The notes below the pieces were generated by a model. It was given only the letters and a program-made list of their open reading frames with translations, did no database searches and was not told where the DNA came from. Position numbers and translations under genes: made by a program. 64,000 nt of DNA from Kluyveromyces lactis. Lineage: Eukaryota; Ascomycota; Saccharomycetes; Saccharomycetales; Saccharomycetaceae. Below, piece by piece: positions 19,479 to 29,057 of the stretch; within the stretch, counting starts at the first letter, position 1; the number at the start of each line of letters is the position of its first letter. The stretch is from assembly GCF_000002515.2 (NCBI RefSeq), contig NC_006042.1:992001-1056000 (forward strand). The letters run 5' to 3'.

Positions 19479-21788
19479 TCAGCTTGGATTGATGGCGAAT
19501 TCAGCTACAACTTCTTCGGTTGATTGCTTGTCGTCCATTTGCTTCTGCTCGCAAAATTTAAAGATGGCATCGTAGCCAGTTGGTGTATCAGCAGCATTTT
19601 CTGTATTTTGAAAGAGATCATTTATGTGTGAAATACTAGGAGACTTCCGTTCTGAGCTTTTTCCATCACTGCCAATGTTACCTCCCAGTGAGCGTAGATT
19701 CTCCCAGAAATCATTACCATCTTCTTCCATAATTGATATTGAGGACACGGTGCTTGGGGTTACTTTATTCTTGGGTCCATTGCGATCAAAATCTTCAGCT
19801 GGTGTATTTCCTGTCGATCCTGCAGCACTAGAGTTTCTGGATTCATTTTTACCTCTTCTCTTTGTTTGTTTCCTCTTATGTCCATGAAGTCCATTCGGAC
19901 TTGGATTTAACAATCGGCTTAATTCAACTGTCTTGGCGTTTTCACTGGATCCAAGCTGTGGCTTGACCGTGGGTGGTAAATAATTGAAATGTGAGTGCCT
20001 ACTTGGCCCTATTTCTCTGATTTCTGGAGCTGTAGGCGATGGATAAGATGCAGTGGAACTTGTAGGATTTGGTGGCAACTGGCTTAAGCCGTTTTGTGCA
20101 TAATTAGCCCCGTTCATTAAATGCTGTTGTTTTATGTTCTGCTCTTGAGCTTCATCTAGCGAATCATGATGATGATGGTGATGATGATGATAAAATCGTT
20201 GTAGTTTATCGTTGAGAGCCGATGGACTTTGAGTTTCATCGTCCAATCCCCAATTGTTGAAGTTTGGAGTTTTGGATAGAAAATCAGTTTCGAAGTCAGA
20301 GAAGGACGGGCTTCTAATTTTTGGAAGATCTTGTGAATTTGAAGTAGTATTACCAATGTGTTTATTTTGTTGTTGCTGTGGTAACATTAACGGAGGTGGA
20401 GATATTTGTCTGGGAGCCAGATAATGGTTGTGAATATGCTGGTGAATTGATATTTTCAAATCATTGGCCTTGGCATGATTTATTAACTGTTTTACCAAGT
20501 CAGCGTTTGATATAACACCGTTGGATAAGGTATGACCTGAAGATTCCTTCAGACTAAATTTCCAGTCAACTGTTGTTTCTGGTTGTTGTTTCCTAGTTTC
20601 GACATTGGGTATTGGAAGAAATGTGCTAGGTGATGGTAATGCAGATTCTTTTTTGTTGATGCTGCCAACAAAAATAGAAGGATGTGGAGAGTTGTAATGC
20701 GGTGAAGGCGATATTATGCTATTTAAAACAGCTGGATCTGGGGTGGCTGTCGATCTTTCGTTAGATTGGTGTGGTTGTTGTCCATCATTCGCATTGATTT
20801 TTCCAGTTTTCAAGACATCCAACAATGCCGCACTAGAATTAGTTCTGTTAGTCATGTCAAATATCATAGGTGTCGATTCTTCTCTCTTTACAGTACCACT
20901 CGGGCTCTTCATTGAAGGTTGTGGCGTATTTGAAGTTGACATAGGACGTGAAACATCTTCGTCATCATCAGTCTTGTTTTCCTTTTCGTTTTCTTCACCT
21001 AATCTGGTCATCTCGTTACCTGCATCCATGTTTCCAGCTTGTACAGCGCTTTTTATGGTTTCAGATGCAACGCCTCTAACAACCATAGTGATAATTTTCC
21101 TCCAACGATTTCTACAGGTTAAACTTGGCCTAGCATCCATTTCCGTCGATATTTGCCTCCATTTCGTACCATATTTCTTGACCTTCGCTATAAGTAGAAG
21201 ATCTTCCGTCTCATCCCAAGGTCGTAGTCGGTCTTTAGTACTGGGATCAAGCACTTCGATGTACCTCTTCGCGCATTGGTCTTCAGTTCTATTCTCTAAA
21301 ACGTAGGAAATCTTAAACCATTGCGGACCATGGTGTTCATATGATTTTAAGAGAAGCTCATCCTCCTCTGGTGTCCATTTACCTTTCTTCAATACAGGAT
21401 CTAAAGAACTAGTCCATCTCTTTTTCACATCCGTCGCTTTCTTATTATCCAATTCGAATTGCTTGGCAAGCTGATCCCAGGGAATTTTTTTGACAACATT
21501 ACTAGATTGCTGAATTGTTTTAATAGATTTGATACCATCCGGATATCCCAAATTTACTAACGATTCGTTAACCAATTTTCTAAGCAGATCATCTTCTTCT
21601 TTGGTCCATATTTTCCTCATCTTTCTTCTAAACGTTTGATACCCTAAAGATTCTGAAACCTCAAGAGCATTGACTGGTTCCTTCTTAACTCTCTTCCTCA
21701 AATTGCTCATATGCTCCTCTGACATATCACCCGAATCGTCACTCACACTGCTAGCTACAGTTCCTTTCTCACTCGACGATTCATTCAT
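19479..21788 (-). CDS. BAS1: Myb transcription factor Bas1
   Basis: Myb-type activator that works with Bas2/Pho2 on purine, histidine and one-carbon genes. The 769 residues carry three Myb repeats at about 60-128 (with a long insert), 137-182 (GKWTPEEDELLLKSY) and 190-233 (LRPWDETEDLLLI, then CRNRWRKI). The rest is Ser/Asn/Gln-rich, with an eight-histidine run around residue 540 and a basic patch GHKRKQTKRRGK. The frame is open upstream to about 21845 but has no ATG there, so the start is MNESSSEKG at 21788. SKG1 and BAS1 are neighbours in S. cerevisiae (YKR100C, YKR099W), in support. A possible leader intron is described in the findings. Confidence 0.94.
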   Translation of the reverse strand: MNESSSEKGTVASSVSDDSGDMSEEHMSNLRKRVKKEPVNALEVSESLGYQTFRRKMRKIWTKEEDDLLRKLVNESLVNLGYPDGIKSIKTIQQSSNVVKKIPWDQLAKQFELDNKKATDVKKRWTSSLDPVLKKGKWTPEEDELLLKSYEHHGPQWFKISYVLENRTEDQCAKRYIEVLDPSTKDRLRPWDETEDLLLIAKVKKYGTKWRQISTEMDARPSLTCRNRWRKIITMVVRGVASETIKSAVQAGNMDAGNEMTRLGEENEKENKTDDDEDVSRPMSTSNTPQPSMKSPSGTVKREESTPMIFDMTNRTNSSAALLDVLKTGKINANDGQQPHQSNERSTATPDPAVLNSIISPSPHYNSPHPSIFVGSINKKESALPSPSTFLPIPNVETRKQQPETTVDWKFSLKESSGHTLSNGVISNADLVKQLINHAKANDLKISIHQHIHNHYLAPRQISPPPLMLPQQQQNKHIGNTTSNSQDLPKIRSPSFSDFETDFLSKTPNFNNWGLDDETQSPSALNDKLQRFYHHHHHHHHDSLDEAQEQNIKQQHLMNGANYAQNGLSQLPPNPTSSTASYPSPTAPEIREIGPSRHSHFNYLPPTVKPQLGSSENAKTVELSRLLNPSPNGLHGHKRKQTKRRGKNESRNSSAAGSTGNTPAEDFDRNGPKNKVTPSTVSSISIMEEDGNDFWENLRSLGGNIGSDGKSSERKSPSISHINDLFQNTENAADTPTGYDAIFKFCEQKQMDDKQSTEEVVAEFAINPS

Positions 21789-22491
21789 ATTCCAGTCAAA
21801 ATAGATACTTGATCCAAGATACTGATTTCTTGATAGAAAAGTCAAAAAATTAGACTGAAATCAAGTTTATTAATTAACACCAATTTTACTACTTCTCAAC
21901 CAATGTTTTTGAGATTGTTCAAAACTTTATAGCAAGTGTATCTCGATATTTCCGTTATGACTGTTAGTACAATCAATAGATGACGATAACGATAAACTTC
22001 TTTTTGTTTCTGTTAATGATATTTTGGGTTGAAAACCAAGTTGTAATTTAATACAGCTCTGAAACTGTCTACACAGCCTTGTATCTGCTGTGATATAGGC
22101 GCTGTATTCACCGTTTTCACTTCGCTTGATAGATACCCTGAGAGATACTCTACATAGTTATGATGTCAAATTTGAGTAATCTTAGTCTGGCAAATTTCTT
22201 TATTTTCTTTTTCAGGCAGAAGGGCCCTGGCAGAAATTTTGTGCACGTGATAGTATCCGGGTAATGTTTAAATAAGTATACATTTCTCAACATGGATTGC
22301 ATCTCTGTCGAAAAGCTGCTTTCAATTATCAACAATAATAACTTCAGGAACGAAGAAACGAGGTAATATATGGTAACTTACAGGCTACATGGCAGCTGAA
22401 ATACTAGTTTTGAGTGTTAGTTTAATTATTGTAACCGAATCATTTGTTAAATTCTAACTTTCACCACTTATATGAAACTGGCGTAGAAATA
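21789..22491. promoter_or_regulatory. Divergent BAS1/ULP1 intergenic region
   Basis: About 700 bp. It holds a CACGTG at 22244-22249, a 24-codon upstream open frame before ULP1 (22292-22366) and, on the minus strand, splice-like GTAAGT (22381-22376), TACTAAC (21969-21963) and TTTCAG (21860-21855). No RNA gene is seen. Confidence 0.5.
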
Positions 22492-24159
22492 ATGACGGTA
22501 TCGTATCATCGAAAAGGGTTTGATGACATTAGTGATTATTCCAGATCAACGGTGATAACTGCAGATGTCTCTTCTAAACCATACTATTTCGACCGGAAAG
22601 GTATCAAAGATAGTTTAAATTCTGGTAATGAAGCACGTGATAGAGGTAGCGAAAGTAGGTGGAAATCGTTGGGATATAATACTGTCCTTTCAACTCTTTT
22701 TGATTCAGCAAAGACATGGTTTTCCTGGATTGATCCTTTGGAGCAAGAAAATGGGAAAGATCGTACCATTTCCAACACTACTGGAGCAAATTACGACAGT
22801 TTGAAAAGAGGAGTTGATGAGGAGTCGACTCCGAGAAAGAAAATTCATTTAGACTCACTGCTCCAAGAGAAGGAGCATTTAAGGGAACAGTTACAACATT
22901 CAATTACTCCAACGAAAGAAGTGTTGAAGTTACCTAAGGATCCTTTCCATTGGGATAATACTAATGAAGAAAACTATACAGAATCCTCACCTACAAGAGT
23001 ACAATATGGAACTAGACTCTATAGAAAACTCAAGCATAAGAACCAGCAACAGCAGTCCACTGCATTAATTGCTAAACCGTCCGATGAAGTATCATATTTA
23101 AAAAATTTATTCAACGGAGAATATCATGTACCGATTGAGATGCAAAAGGAAAGGGAAAATCAGCTCAAACTTCTTTCAAGAGATAACAGCCACAGCAGCA
23201 ATGCCAGTACAAACAGTAGTAATAACAACATTGTAAGGCTTACAGAAAGGATTAAGGCTTTAATTTTGGAAAACAGGAAATCAATAGGCCCAAGTACCGA
23301 AAGAGGATCTACAACTGATGACATAGTCATAATAAGAGAGCACAAGCTTGATCCATTAGAAGAGAAAAGGAAACAGATCTACAATCAGACGTTGAAATTT
23401 GATCGTTCTCTCCTTACTTTTGAAGAAGAGTTCAAAAGCTATTCTCAGTTGATTGAAGAAAGAAGGAAACTAGTAGAGCAAGTGAGGAAAACCGCCAAAC
23501 CACAAAAACTGATACCTGATCTATCAACTGAAGATTTATCGGAAGTGAAAGCAACTTTCAATAGGTCTGATAACGCTGTTCTTTCATCCAAGTATATGTT
23601 GGAAGTAACTGTGCGAGATTTCAAGACATTAGCCCCTAGAAGGTGGTTGAATGACACAATCATTGAGTTTTTCATGAAGTATATCGAACAAAACACTGCC
23701 AAAACTGTTGCATTTAACTCATTTTTTTATTCTACTTTAGCTGACAGAGGCTATCAAGGTGTAAGAAGATGGATGAAAAGAAAGAAGGTTGATATTTTAG
23801 ATCTTAATAAGATCTTCGTTCCTATCAATTTGAATGATTCTCATTGGACATTGGGTATAATAGAAATGAAGCAACACAAAATTTATTATCTTGATTCTCT
23901 TTCTTCTGGAATGAATTCGGTCAGTTTCCTAATTATGAAAAATCTCCAGTCTTATGTGATGGAAGAAAGCAAACAAAAGCTTGGTGAGGATTTCGAACTT
24001 TGCCATATTGCTTGTCCACAGCAGCCAAACGGATTTGACTGCGGCATATATGTTTGTCTGAATACACTTTATATGAGCAAGGATTACACTTTGAGCTTTG
24101 ATTCTAAAGATGCAGCAAACATGAGAAATTACATAGGTCATTTAATATTAAGTAAATAG
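22492..24159 (+). CDS. ULP1: SUMO protease Ulp1
   Basis: Cysteine protease of family C48 that processes SUMO (Smt3) and deconjugates it at nuclear pores. The product is 555 residues (621 in S. cerevisiae). The N-terminal 330 residues are hydrophilic and match the karyopherin-binding/coiled-coil region in position. The catalytic domain, about 370-555, has RRWLNDTIIEFF and the full active site: His451 (DSHWTLG), Asp468 (YYLDSL), oxyanion Gln511 and nucleophile Cys517 (PNGFDCG). The open frame extends 16 codons upstream without ATG, so the ATG at 22492 is used. It converges on MSH4 with 54 bp between stops. A short upstream open frame could reduce its translation. Confidence 0.95.
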   Translation: MTVSYHRKGFDDISDYSRSTVITADVSSKPYYFDRKGIKDSLNSGNEARDRGSESRWKSLGYNTVLSTLFDSAKTWFSWIDPLEQENGKDRTISNTTGANYDSLKRGVDEESTPRKKIHLDSLLQEKEHLREQLQHSITPTKEVLKLPKDPFHWDNTNEENYTESSPTRVQYGTRLYRKLKHKNQQQQSTALIAKPSDEVSYLKNLFNGEYHVPIEMQKERENQLKLLSRDNSHSSNASTNSSNNNIVRLTERIKALILENRKSIGPSTERGSTTDDIVIIREHKLDPLEEKRKQIYNQTLKFDRSLLTFEEEFKSYSQLIEERRKLVEQVRKTAKPQKLIPDLSTEDLSEVKATFNRSDNAVLSSKYMLEVTVRDFKTLAPRRWLNDTIIEFFMKYIEQNTAKTVAFNSFFYSTLADRGYQGVRRWMKRKKVDILDLNKIFVPINLNDSHWTLGIIEMKQHKIYYLDSLSSGMNSVSFLIMKNLQSYVMEESKQKLGEDFELCHIACPQQPNGFDCGIYVCLNTLYMSKDYTLSFDSKDAANMRNYIGHLILSK

Positions 24160-24213
24160 AATTAAACTCTTTTCGTTGACGAATACTAAAATTTGCTATT
24201 CTTACCACTTGTT

Positions 24214-26880
24214 TCAGACTATTTCAAACGTTGAAATGAAATCATCTTGTAGACTTCGCAACTCTTCAATGTCAATTGTTTTTTCATGATTACAAAACGC
24301 TTTGAGTTTTTGTACTAAATAATAAACCTGTTTGATTTGGGTAGTTTGACATGCATTATCACAAGAATCTTCCTTTGCAATGATTTTCAAACCTTTTCTT
24401 TTGCTAGCTCGAAGTAATTCCGATATTTTGTATGCTTCCAACATAATTCTTTCACTGAAAATTCGTTTACAAATCATCATACCGTATCCTTCTATCTCTT
24501 CTGATTCTGTGGAGGCTTTATATTTCATTTTGAGATGTGATTCCTGATCAATCTCAGTTTTCATCTCAAGATGTAAAACACGAGGCTTTGGTGCCAATAT
24601 TTTAGGAATATCTCTGAAATGTGTCGATAGAAATACAGTAGCATTTTTGGAAAGGAGATATTCCGATATAGCCAAAGCTATAGAGAACCCATCTGCGATG
24701 CTTGAGCCACGTCCTAATTCATCTAGGATCATAAGAGTCTTATCTGTTATATCATCAATGAAATATGCCATGTCTTTCATTTCTGCTGAGAAAGTGGATG
24801 AATACGCCTCTATGTCATCATTACAGACACGGGCATGAAGCTTCTGATATAGGGGGAAAGATGCAGAAGTACAGGGCACAGGGCATCCTATCTGCGCCAA
24901 AATTGTAAGCATAGCAACTTGTTTCAAGTATATTGATTTTCCGCTCATGTTACAACCTGTTACTATCTGAAACGAAGAGAGATTGGGTATTGCCTCTACA
25001 TCATTCGCTACAAAGTTGGTTAGTGTATTTTCTAAAATTGGATGGCGAGCTCCACTAAGTGATAAATGATTACCAAACGATGCTAAAATCCAGTTATTCT
25101 CTAAACCCGTTGTTGCAAGAGAACACAAAAGGTCTAGAACTGATATAGCCTCAGATATCATAAAAAGTGTTGCGATATGAGAAGAAATATTGGATAAAAG
25201 TTCACTCACGGTTTGTTCACTCAAAGCTATCATCTCACAAGTAAGCTCAGAGAGCCTTGTATTCATTTTCATTAAGTTCAATGTGGTAAATTCATACGCA
25301 GTTTTCTTCGTAACACGATTGATAAAGCAGGAGTCTAAATCAGAGAGCTGGTTAATGTCTTTCTTTTTTAGTTTCAAGTAAAACTGCCGATTAACATCAT
25401 GTCCATGGCTGAAATTCAATCCAAATTTATCTCTGAGGGAGTCCACTTCTCTCATAATATCATCTGTTAAAGATTTATACAATTGCCTGAGCACGTCAAG
25501 AAGACCGTTTGAACCTCTCTTAATAGCGTACGCTTTCTGGTTTTGTAGATCGATAGGTGTAGAAGCCCAACGTGTATCTTCATTGAGATATCGATTGATC
25601 AAATCAAAGATGCTGCTAATATCATCTGAACTAAATATTGCCATGATTTCTGACAACAATTTGCTTTCAAATTTGCTTTCTTCGAAAAGTCTCTTAAGCG
25701 TTGTTGCACTCTCAATGGATTCTTTCAACAATATGACATAATTGAGCTTTTGATCAGGAAGAATGACGGTGTGATTGAACGAGAGAAGTTTAGAGAAAAG
25801 AGCATCCAGGTCATGAAGAACTTTTAGCTCCATCCTAAAGGAATTTAAAAAATCTGGGTTGTTCTGTAGTTCCTGTACAGCAGAAACTCTAAGCTTTAAC
25901 GAATTAATATCAGTTAAAGGTTGAAGTATATCATTCCTAAGCGCTCTATGTCCCATTTTAGTCACTGTTTTGTCAATTACTTTTAATAGTGTCATTCCAT
26001 TTGATTCTAGAGTGTTTTCTATTAATTCTAAAGATTGAACTGTTTTCATATCAATCAACATGGTATTGTCACCATTATCAATTCTAACTCTGAAGTTGCT
26101 AAACTTTAAAGCTAAATCAGCTTCAGCTATTTGTGTCATGTAGTTGCTAGCCGCAGATACTGCCATAAGACAAAACTCTTTACCGATTAATTGTTCCGCG
26201 AAAGGTACAGGAGACTTGTTTGTACCAAGTAAGGCGAACTTTTCAAGAACTTCTAATCCCTCTTGAGGATTGTAAACTTTCGTGGCCGCCTCGCATATCT
26301 TTACATTGTCGGAAATATTGCATTTGACTATAGTCGACAACTTTGAAACTTTTCCCGACAATGAATGCGATGGAATGAGGATTTCAGTGGGTTGACAGAC
26401 GTATATTTTGTTTAAAGTTTTAATAAAGACTTGAGTATCAATGAATTCTGAAACGTGCATTTCCGCAGTTGAATAATTTACCACGCAAATTCCAACTCGT
26501 GTATCTGCATTTTTCCCAGACTCGAATATGCTAAATATTGTCCTGTCAGGCCCTACAACAAGTCCAGAGGTAGTTGTAGTAATCTTTTTATTTCTTGACG
26601 TATACCTTGACTCAGATTTGGATTGCCTAGTTTGCATTGATTTTCTGATTGGCAAAGAACAATCCCTTTCCTGCTGATGATTTGATAATTCAAAAATAGT
26701 TGGCTGCCTATCGACTTTACGTTTCTTAGATGTTGAGTGCCTGCTAACCCTTGAATTATTTTGAGATTGATTATCCGATGTAGTGGTTCCGACGGAAGAA
26801 GTGCCTTCGACCGAAGACGATTCAAAAGCCCACTTTGCGAAAGATGTAACATTACCAGATGTTGTCGCTGTGTTGTTCAT
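24214..26880 (-). CDS. MSH4: Meiotic MutS homologue Msh4
   Basis: With Msh5 forms a clamp that stabilises meiotic recombination intermediates and promotes interfering crossovers. The 888 residues compare with 878 in S. cerevisiae. The first 100 residues are Ser/Thr-rich. Then come MutS II/III-like regions (connector and lever, about 110-600) and the ATPase domain with the Msh4-type Walker A TGCNMSGKSIYLKQ (about 640), Walker B LMILDELGRGSS and the STHF motif. It lacks the mismatch-recognition N-terminal domain, as Msh4 does. Its ATG overlaps the HST2 stop by 4 nt (ATGA), so its promoter or start region must lie within HST2; the next in-frame Met is only at residue about 82. Confidence 0.95.
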   Translation of the reverse strand: MNNTATTSGNVTSFAKWAFESSSVEGTSSVGTTTSDNQSQNNSRVSRHSTSKKRKVDRQPTIFELSNHQQERDCSLPIRKSMQTRQSKSESRYTSRNKKITTTTSGLVVGPDRTIFSIFESGKNADTRVGICVVNYSTAEMHVSEFIDTQVFIKTLNKIYVCQPTEILIPSHSLSGKVSKLSTIVKCNISDNVKICEAATKVYNPQEGLEVLEKFALLGTNKSPVPFAEQLIGKEFCLMAVSAASNYMTQIAEADLALKFSNFRVRIDNGDNTMLIDMKTVQSLELIENTLESNGMTLLKVIDKTVTKMGHRALRNDILQPLTDINSLKLRVSAVQELQNNPDFLNSFRMELKVLHDLDALFSKLLSFNHTVILPDQKLNYVILLKESIESATTLKRLFEESKFESKLLSEIMAIFSSDDISSIFDLINRYLNEDTRWASTPIDLQNQKAYAIKRGSNGLLDVLRQLYKSLTDDIMREVDSLRDKFGLNFSHGHDVNRQFYLKLKKKDINQLSDLDSCFINRVTKKTAYEFTTLNLMKMNTRLSELTCEMIALSEQTVSELLSNISSHIATLFMISEAISVLDLLCSLATTGLENNWILASFGNHLSLSGARHPILENTLTNFVANDVEAIPNLSSFQIVTGCNMSGKSIYLKQVAMLTILAQIGCPVPCTSASFPLYQKLHARVCNDDIEAYSSTFSAEMKDMAYFIDDITDKTLMILDELGRGSSIADGFSIALAISEYLLSKNATVFLSTHFRDIPKILAPKPRVLHLEMKTEIDQESHLKMKYKASTESEEIEGYGMMICKRIFSERIMLEAYKISELLRASKRKGLKIIAKEDSCDNACQTTQIKQVYYLVQKLKAFCNHEKTIDIEELRSLQDDFISTFEIV

Positions 26881-27887
26881 TCTTTAATGGTTAGATTATT
26901 TAGCTCAAGTGCTATTTCCTCCGTGACCTCTTTCAATACCTCTTCCTCTTTCGTGTTGATCTTCTCCTGTTGTTCAGGTTCAGGTTTATTTATATGAACC
27001 TTTGTTTTCGTTTTCGATTCCGGCTTAAATTGTTTGCCGCTGAGGTTTTCCAAATCTTCGAGCCAGCACAACTCTTGGGCAAGCAAAAAGGCTGCATAAT
27101 CTGCAGAGCCCTTGAATATCAGATCAGTATCTTGGCGTGAGGTCTTGAAATCACCAACTATCTCACGGTTCAGTAGCACCCTAAGCCACGAATTCGGTGC
27201 CTCCATGGGTAACGATGCAAACGGGTACACAGTTAAGGACGTACCACAGACAATACAAACTGTTTTTTCCTTCGTAGAGCTATCCAAATCCCACGTATCG
27301 AAGAACTCGGTAGGTAACCCTTCACCGAAGAATACAATCTTCGGTTTAATCAACCCGCCACATCCATCACAAGTAGCATAATTTCCGCCGTCCTCATCGG
27401 TTTCTTGTTCGTTTAATAGTAATTTATTTTGAAAAGCTTCCTTTGGGAATTCTTTACCACAGTCAATGCAATGGTTTGACGCAAATGATCCGTGTGCTTC
27501 TATAATGAATTCATCGCTGATATTTGCTTCTCTTTCCAAAGTATCTATATTCTGGGTATATATTCTTTTTAACCGGTTTTTGCTCTCGAATAGTTTCATC
27601 AAATAATGGAACGGAGACGGCTTGAAATTACCAGGATACAACTCCTTTGCAAGAGTATAAAACGGTTTGGGATTCTGTTCGAAGTATTCTATATCGAATA
27701 CAGCTTCAGCATAAGGAAGATTCAGTTTTGATAAGTTATGGTAAAGCCCTGTTTCTGGAGATCTGAAATCGGGAATTCCACTAGAAGTTGATATTCCAGC
27801 CCCAACCATGAATATAACTTTCACATCAGGATTATCCTGGAGGTATTTGGCTAACTTTTTAATAGCCTTCGGTATTTCAGCAGACAT
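26877..27887 (-). CDS. HST2: Sirtuin deacetylase Hst2
   Basis: NAD-dependent protein deacetylase of class I, mainly cytoplasmic in S. cerevisiae. The 336-residue product has the NAD-binding GAGIS-TSSGIPDFRSP motif (about residues 28-45), TQNIDTLER, the catalytic His in EAHGSF (about 131) and the zinc tetrad CIDC...CDGC. The C-terminal 60 residues are charged (KTKTKVHINKPEPEQQEK), matching the regulatory tail of Hst2. Four upstream codons lack an ATG, so MSAEIPKAI is the start. It shares ATGA with the MSH4 start. The other side faces the tRNA-Asn gene. Confidence 0.95.
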   Translation of the reverse strand: MSAEIPKAIKKLAKYLQDNPDVKVIFMVGAGISTSSGIPDFRSPETGLYHNLSKLNLPYAEAVFDIEYFEQNPKPFYTLAKELYPGNFKPSPFHYLMKLFESKNRLKRIYTQNIDTLEREANISDEFIIEAHGSFASNHCIDCGKEFPKEAFQNKLLLNEQETDEDGGNYATCDGCGGLIKPKIVFFGEGLPTEFFDTWDLDSSTKEKTVCIVCGTSLTVYPFASLPMEAPNSWLRVLLNREIVGDFKTSRQDTDLIFKGSADYAAFLLAQELCWLEDLENLSGKQFKPESKTKTKVHINKPEPEQQEKINTKEEEVLKEVTEEIALELNNLTIKE

Positions 27888-28156
27888 AGGGATGGGCAAT
27901 ATGGCACCGCGAAACGAAAGCTGGATCTATAAAAATCGAACCAAAAAAAACACTAAAAAAGAGGTTCAAGTAGTAATTACTGAGGTAGTATACCCTAGTA
28001 GGTTTGTATGACCAGATATACGACGATATGTGGGAGGTTCACCTTATGAAGCTGATTAATAGATGAATATCCGGTATATAGTATGGATAAAGAATATAAT
28101 TAACTTACCTTCCTTTTCATGGTGGAGCAGAGTGAAAAAAAAATCAAAAAAGAAAA

Positions 28157-28230
28157 CGACCCCGGAGAGGATTGAACTCTCGATCTTGCGATTAACAGTC
28201 GCACGCCTTAACCAGCTTGGCCACGGAGTC
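28157..28230 (-). tRNA. tRNA-Asn (anticodon GTT)
   Basis: A 74-nt tRNA without intron. The acceptor stem pairs GACTCCG with CGGGGTC (one G-T). The anticodon arm is TGCGA-CTGTTAA-TCGCA, giving anticodon GTT. The A box (TGGCCAAGCTGG) and B box (GTTCAATCC) are present, with discriminator G. Immediately downstream on the minus strand is a T-rich tract (28156 and below), a Pol III terminator. Confidence 0.97.
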
Positions 28231-29057
28231 ACGTTTCTGGTGTTTCCGATTTCCTGTCCAACCATACTCGGGTAACAACCGGCTTCACCATGGTATTACT
28301 CATAATTCCACTTTCATGCCATCCTGTTGCAAGCAGGCCACATTCTTCTTAGGCTGTTTCAATGCAACCACAACAAAACAATACACACATTACTAATACC
28401 TTCTATTTAACACTTGAATGGCTGCCTCTCTTAATACAGCCATCTCTATCTATTCTCACGAACTTGCGGTCTTTTGGTGGGCATTTTTTCCTCTTTCGCC
28501 CCGATAGCATTCTCAACCCAAGAATTCCCAGGAATTCCCTGGGAATCCCGAGCATTAGCGTGACTTACCGCGATAGTGAACGGCCATATTCTTGTAGCAA
28601 AGGTTATGTAGCCCTACTACAAGTACATGTGAGGTATGGGTTCTGCTATCTATCCTATTCCCGATGCCCTCTTCGAAACTGCCCATGTCATTAGAGTATT
28701 CTTTCTCACGCTCAATGAAGTATCGATTCATCCTACAAAGCACCATAGTATACCATCTTAGGTTATGTGTCATTTTCACTAGTAGAATCTGATTTGGAGA
28801 AAAGGGAAGGTGGAAATTGGAAAACTGAATAGAGACGTTTTGGCTGCCTGTTCTAAGTTTTGGCTATATAACTTTGGAGTCAATAAGGTGAAGTTGTGAA
28901 GCTGTTAAGTTAGGACGTTTCAAATGCTGAAGGACTCAGTTATCTCAGCGTATGGTATTACATCTTTCCCAATAGCAAGCTTAATGATACCTGTAGCTGT
29001 CAAGAGAATCAAAGACGTCGGTTTATAGCAGGATATATTATTAGAGTGTGTTGAAGA
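28231..29057. other. Intergenic region with 9-bp palindrome
   Basis: Spacer of about 830 bp between the tRNA-Asn and the MCH-type transporter, GC-richer than other spacers at 28480-28570. It holds a perfect 9-bp inverted repeat (28524-28546). A 110-codon open frame (28362-28694) has no recognisable features and is not called. No LTR or solo-LTR is recognised beside the tRNA. Confidence 0.5.
28524..28546. promoter_or_regulatory. 9-bp inverted repeat, 5-nt spacer
   Basis: ATTCCCAGG and CCTGGGAAT flank AATTC, about 510 nt upstream of the transporter ATG. It could be a dimer-binding operator for the transporter gene. No known factor is recognised. Confidence 0.5.

Noticed and set aside
28362-28694. 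110-codon plus-strand frame beside the tRNA
   Set aside because: Composition is not protein-like, no domain is seen, and an antisense frame of similar quality overlaps it.
28231-29057. Solo LTR or transposon remnant next to the tRNA gene
   Set aside because: I looked for LTR-like ends, target duplications and coding remnants and saw none.
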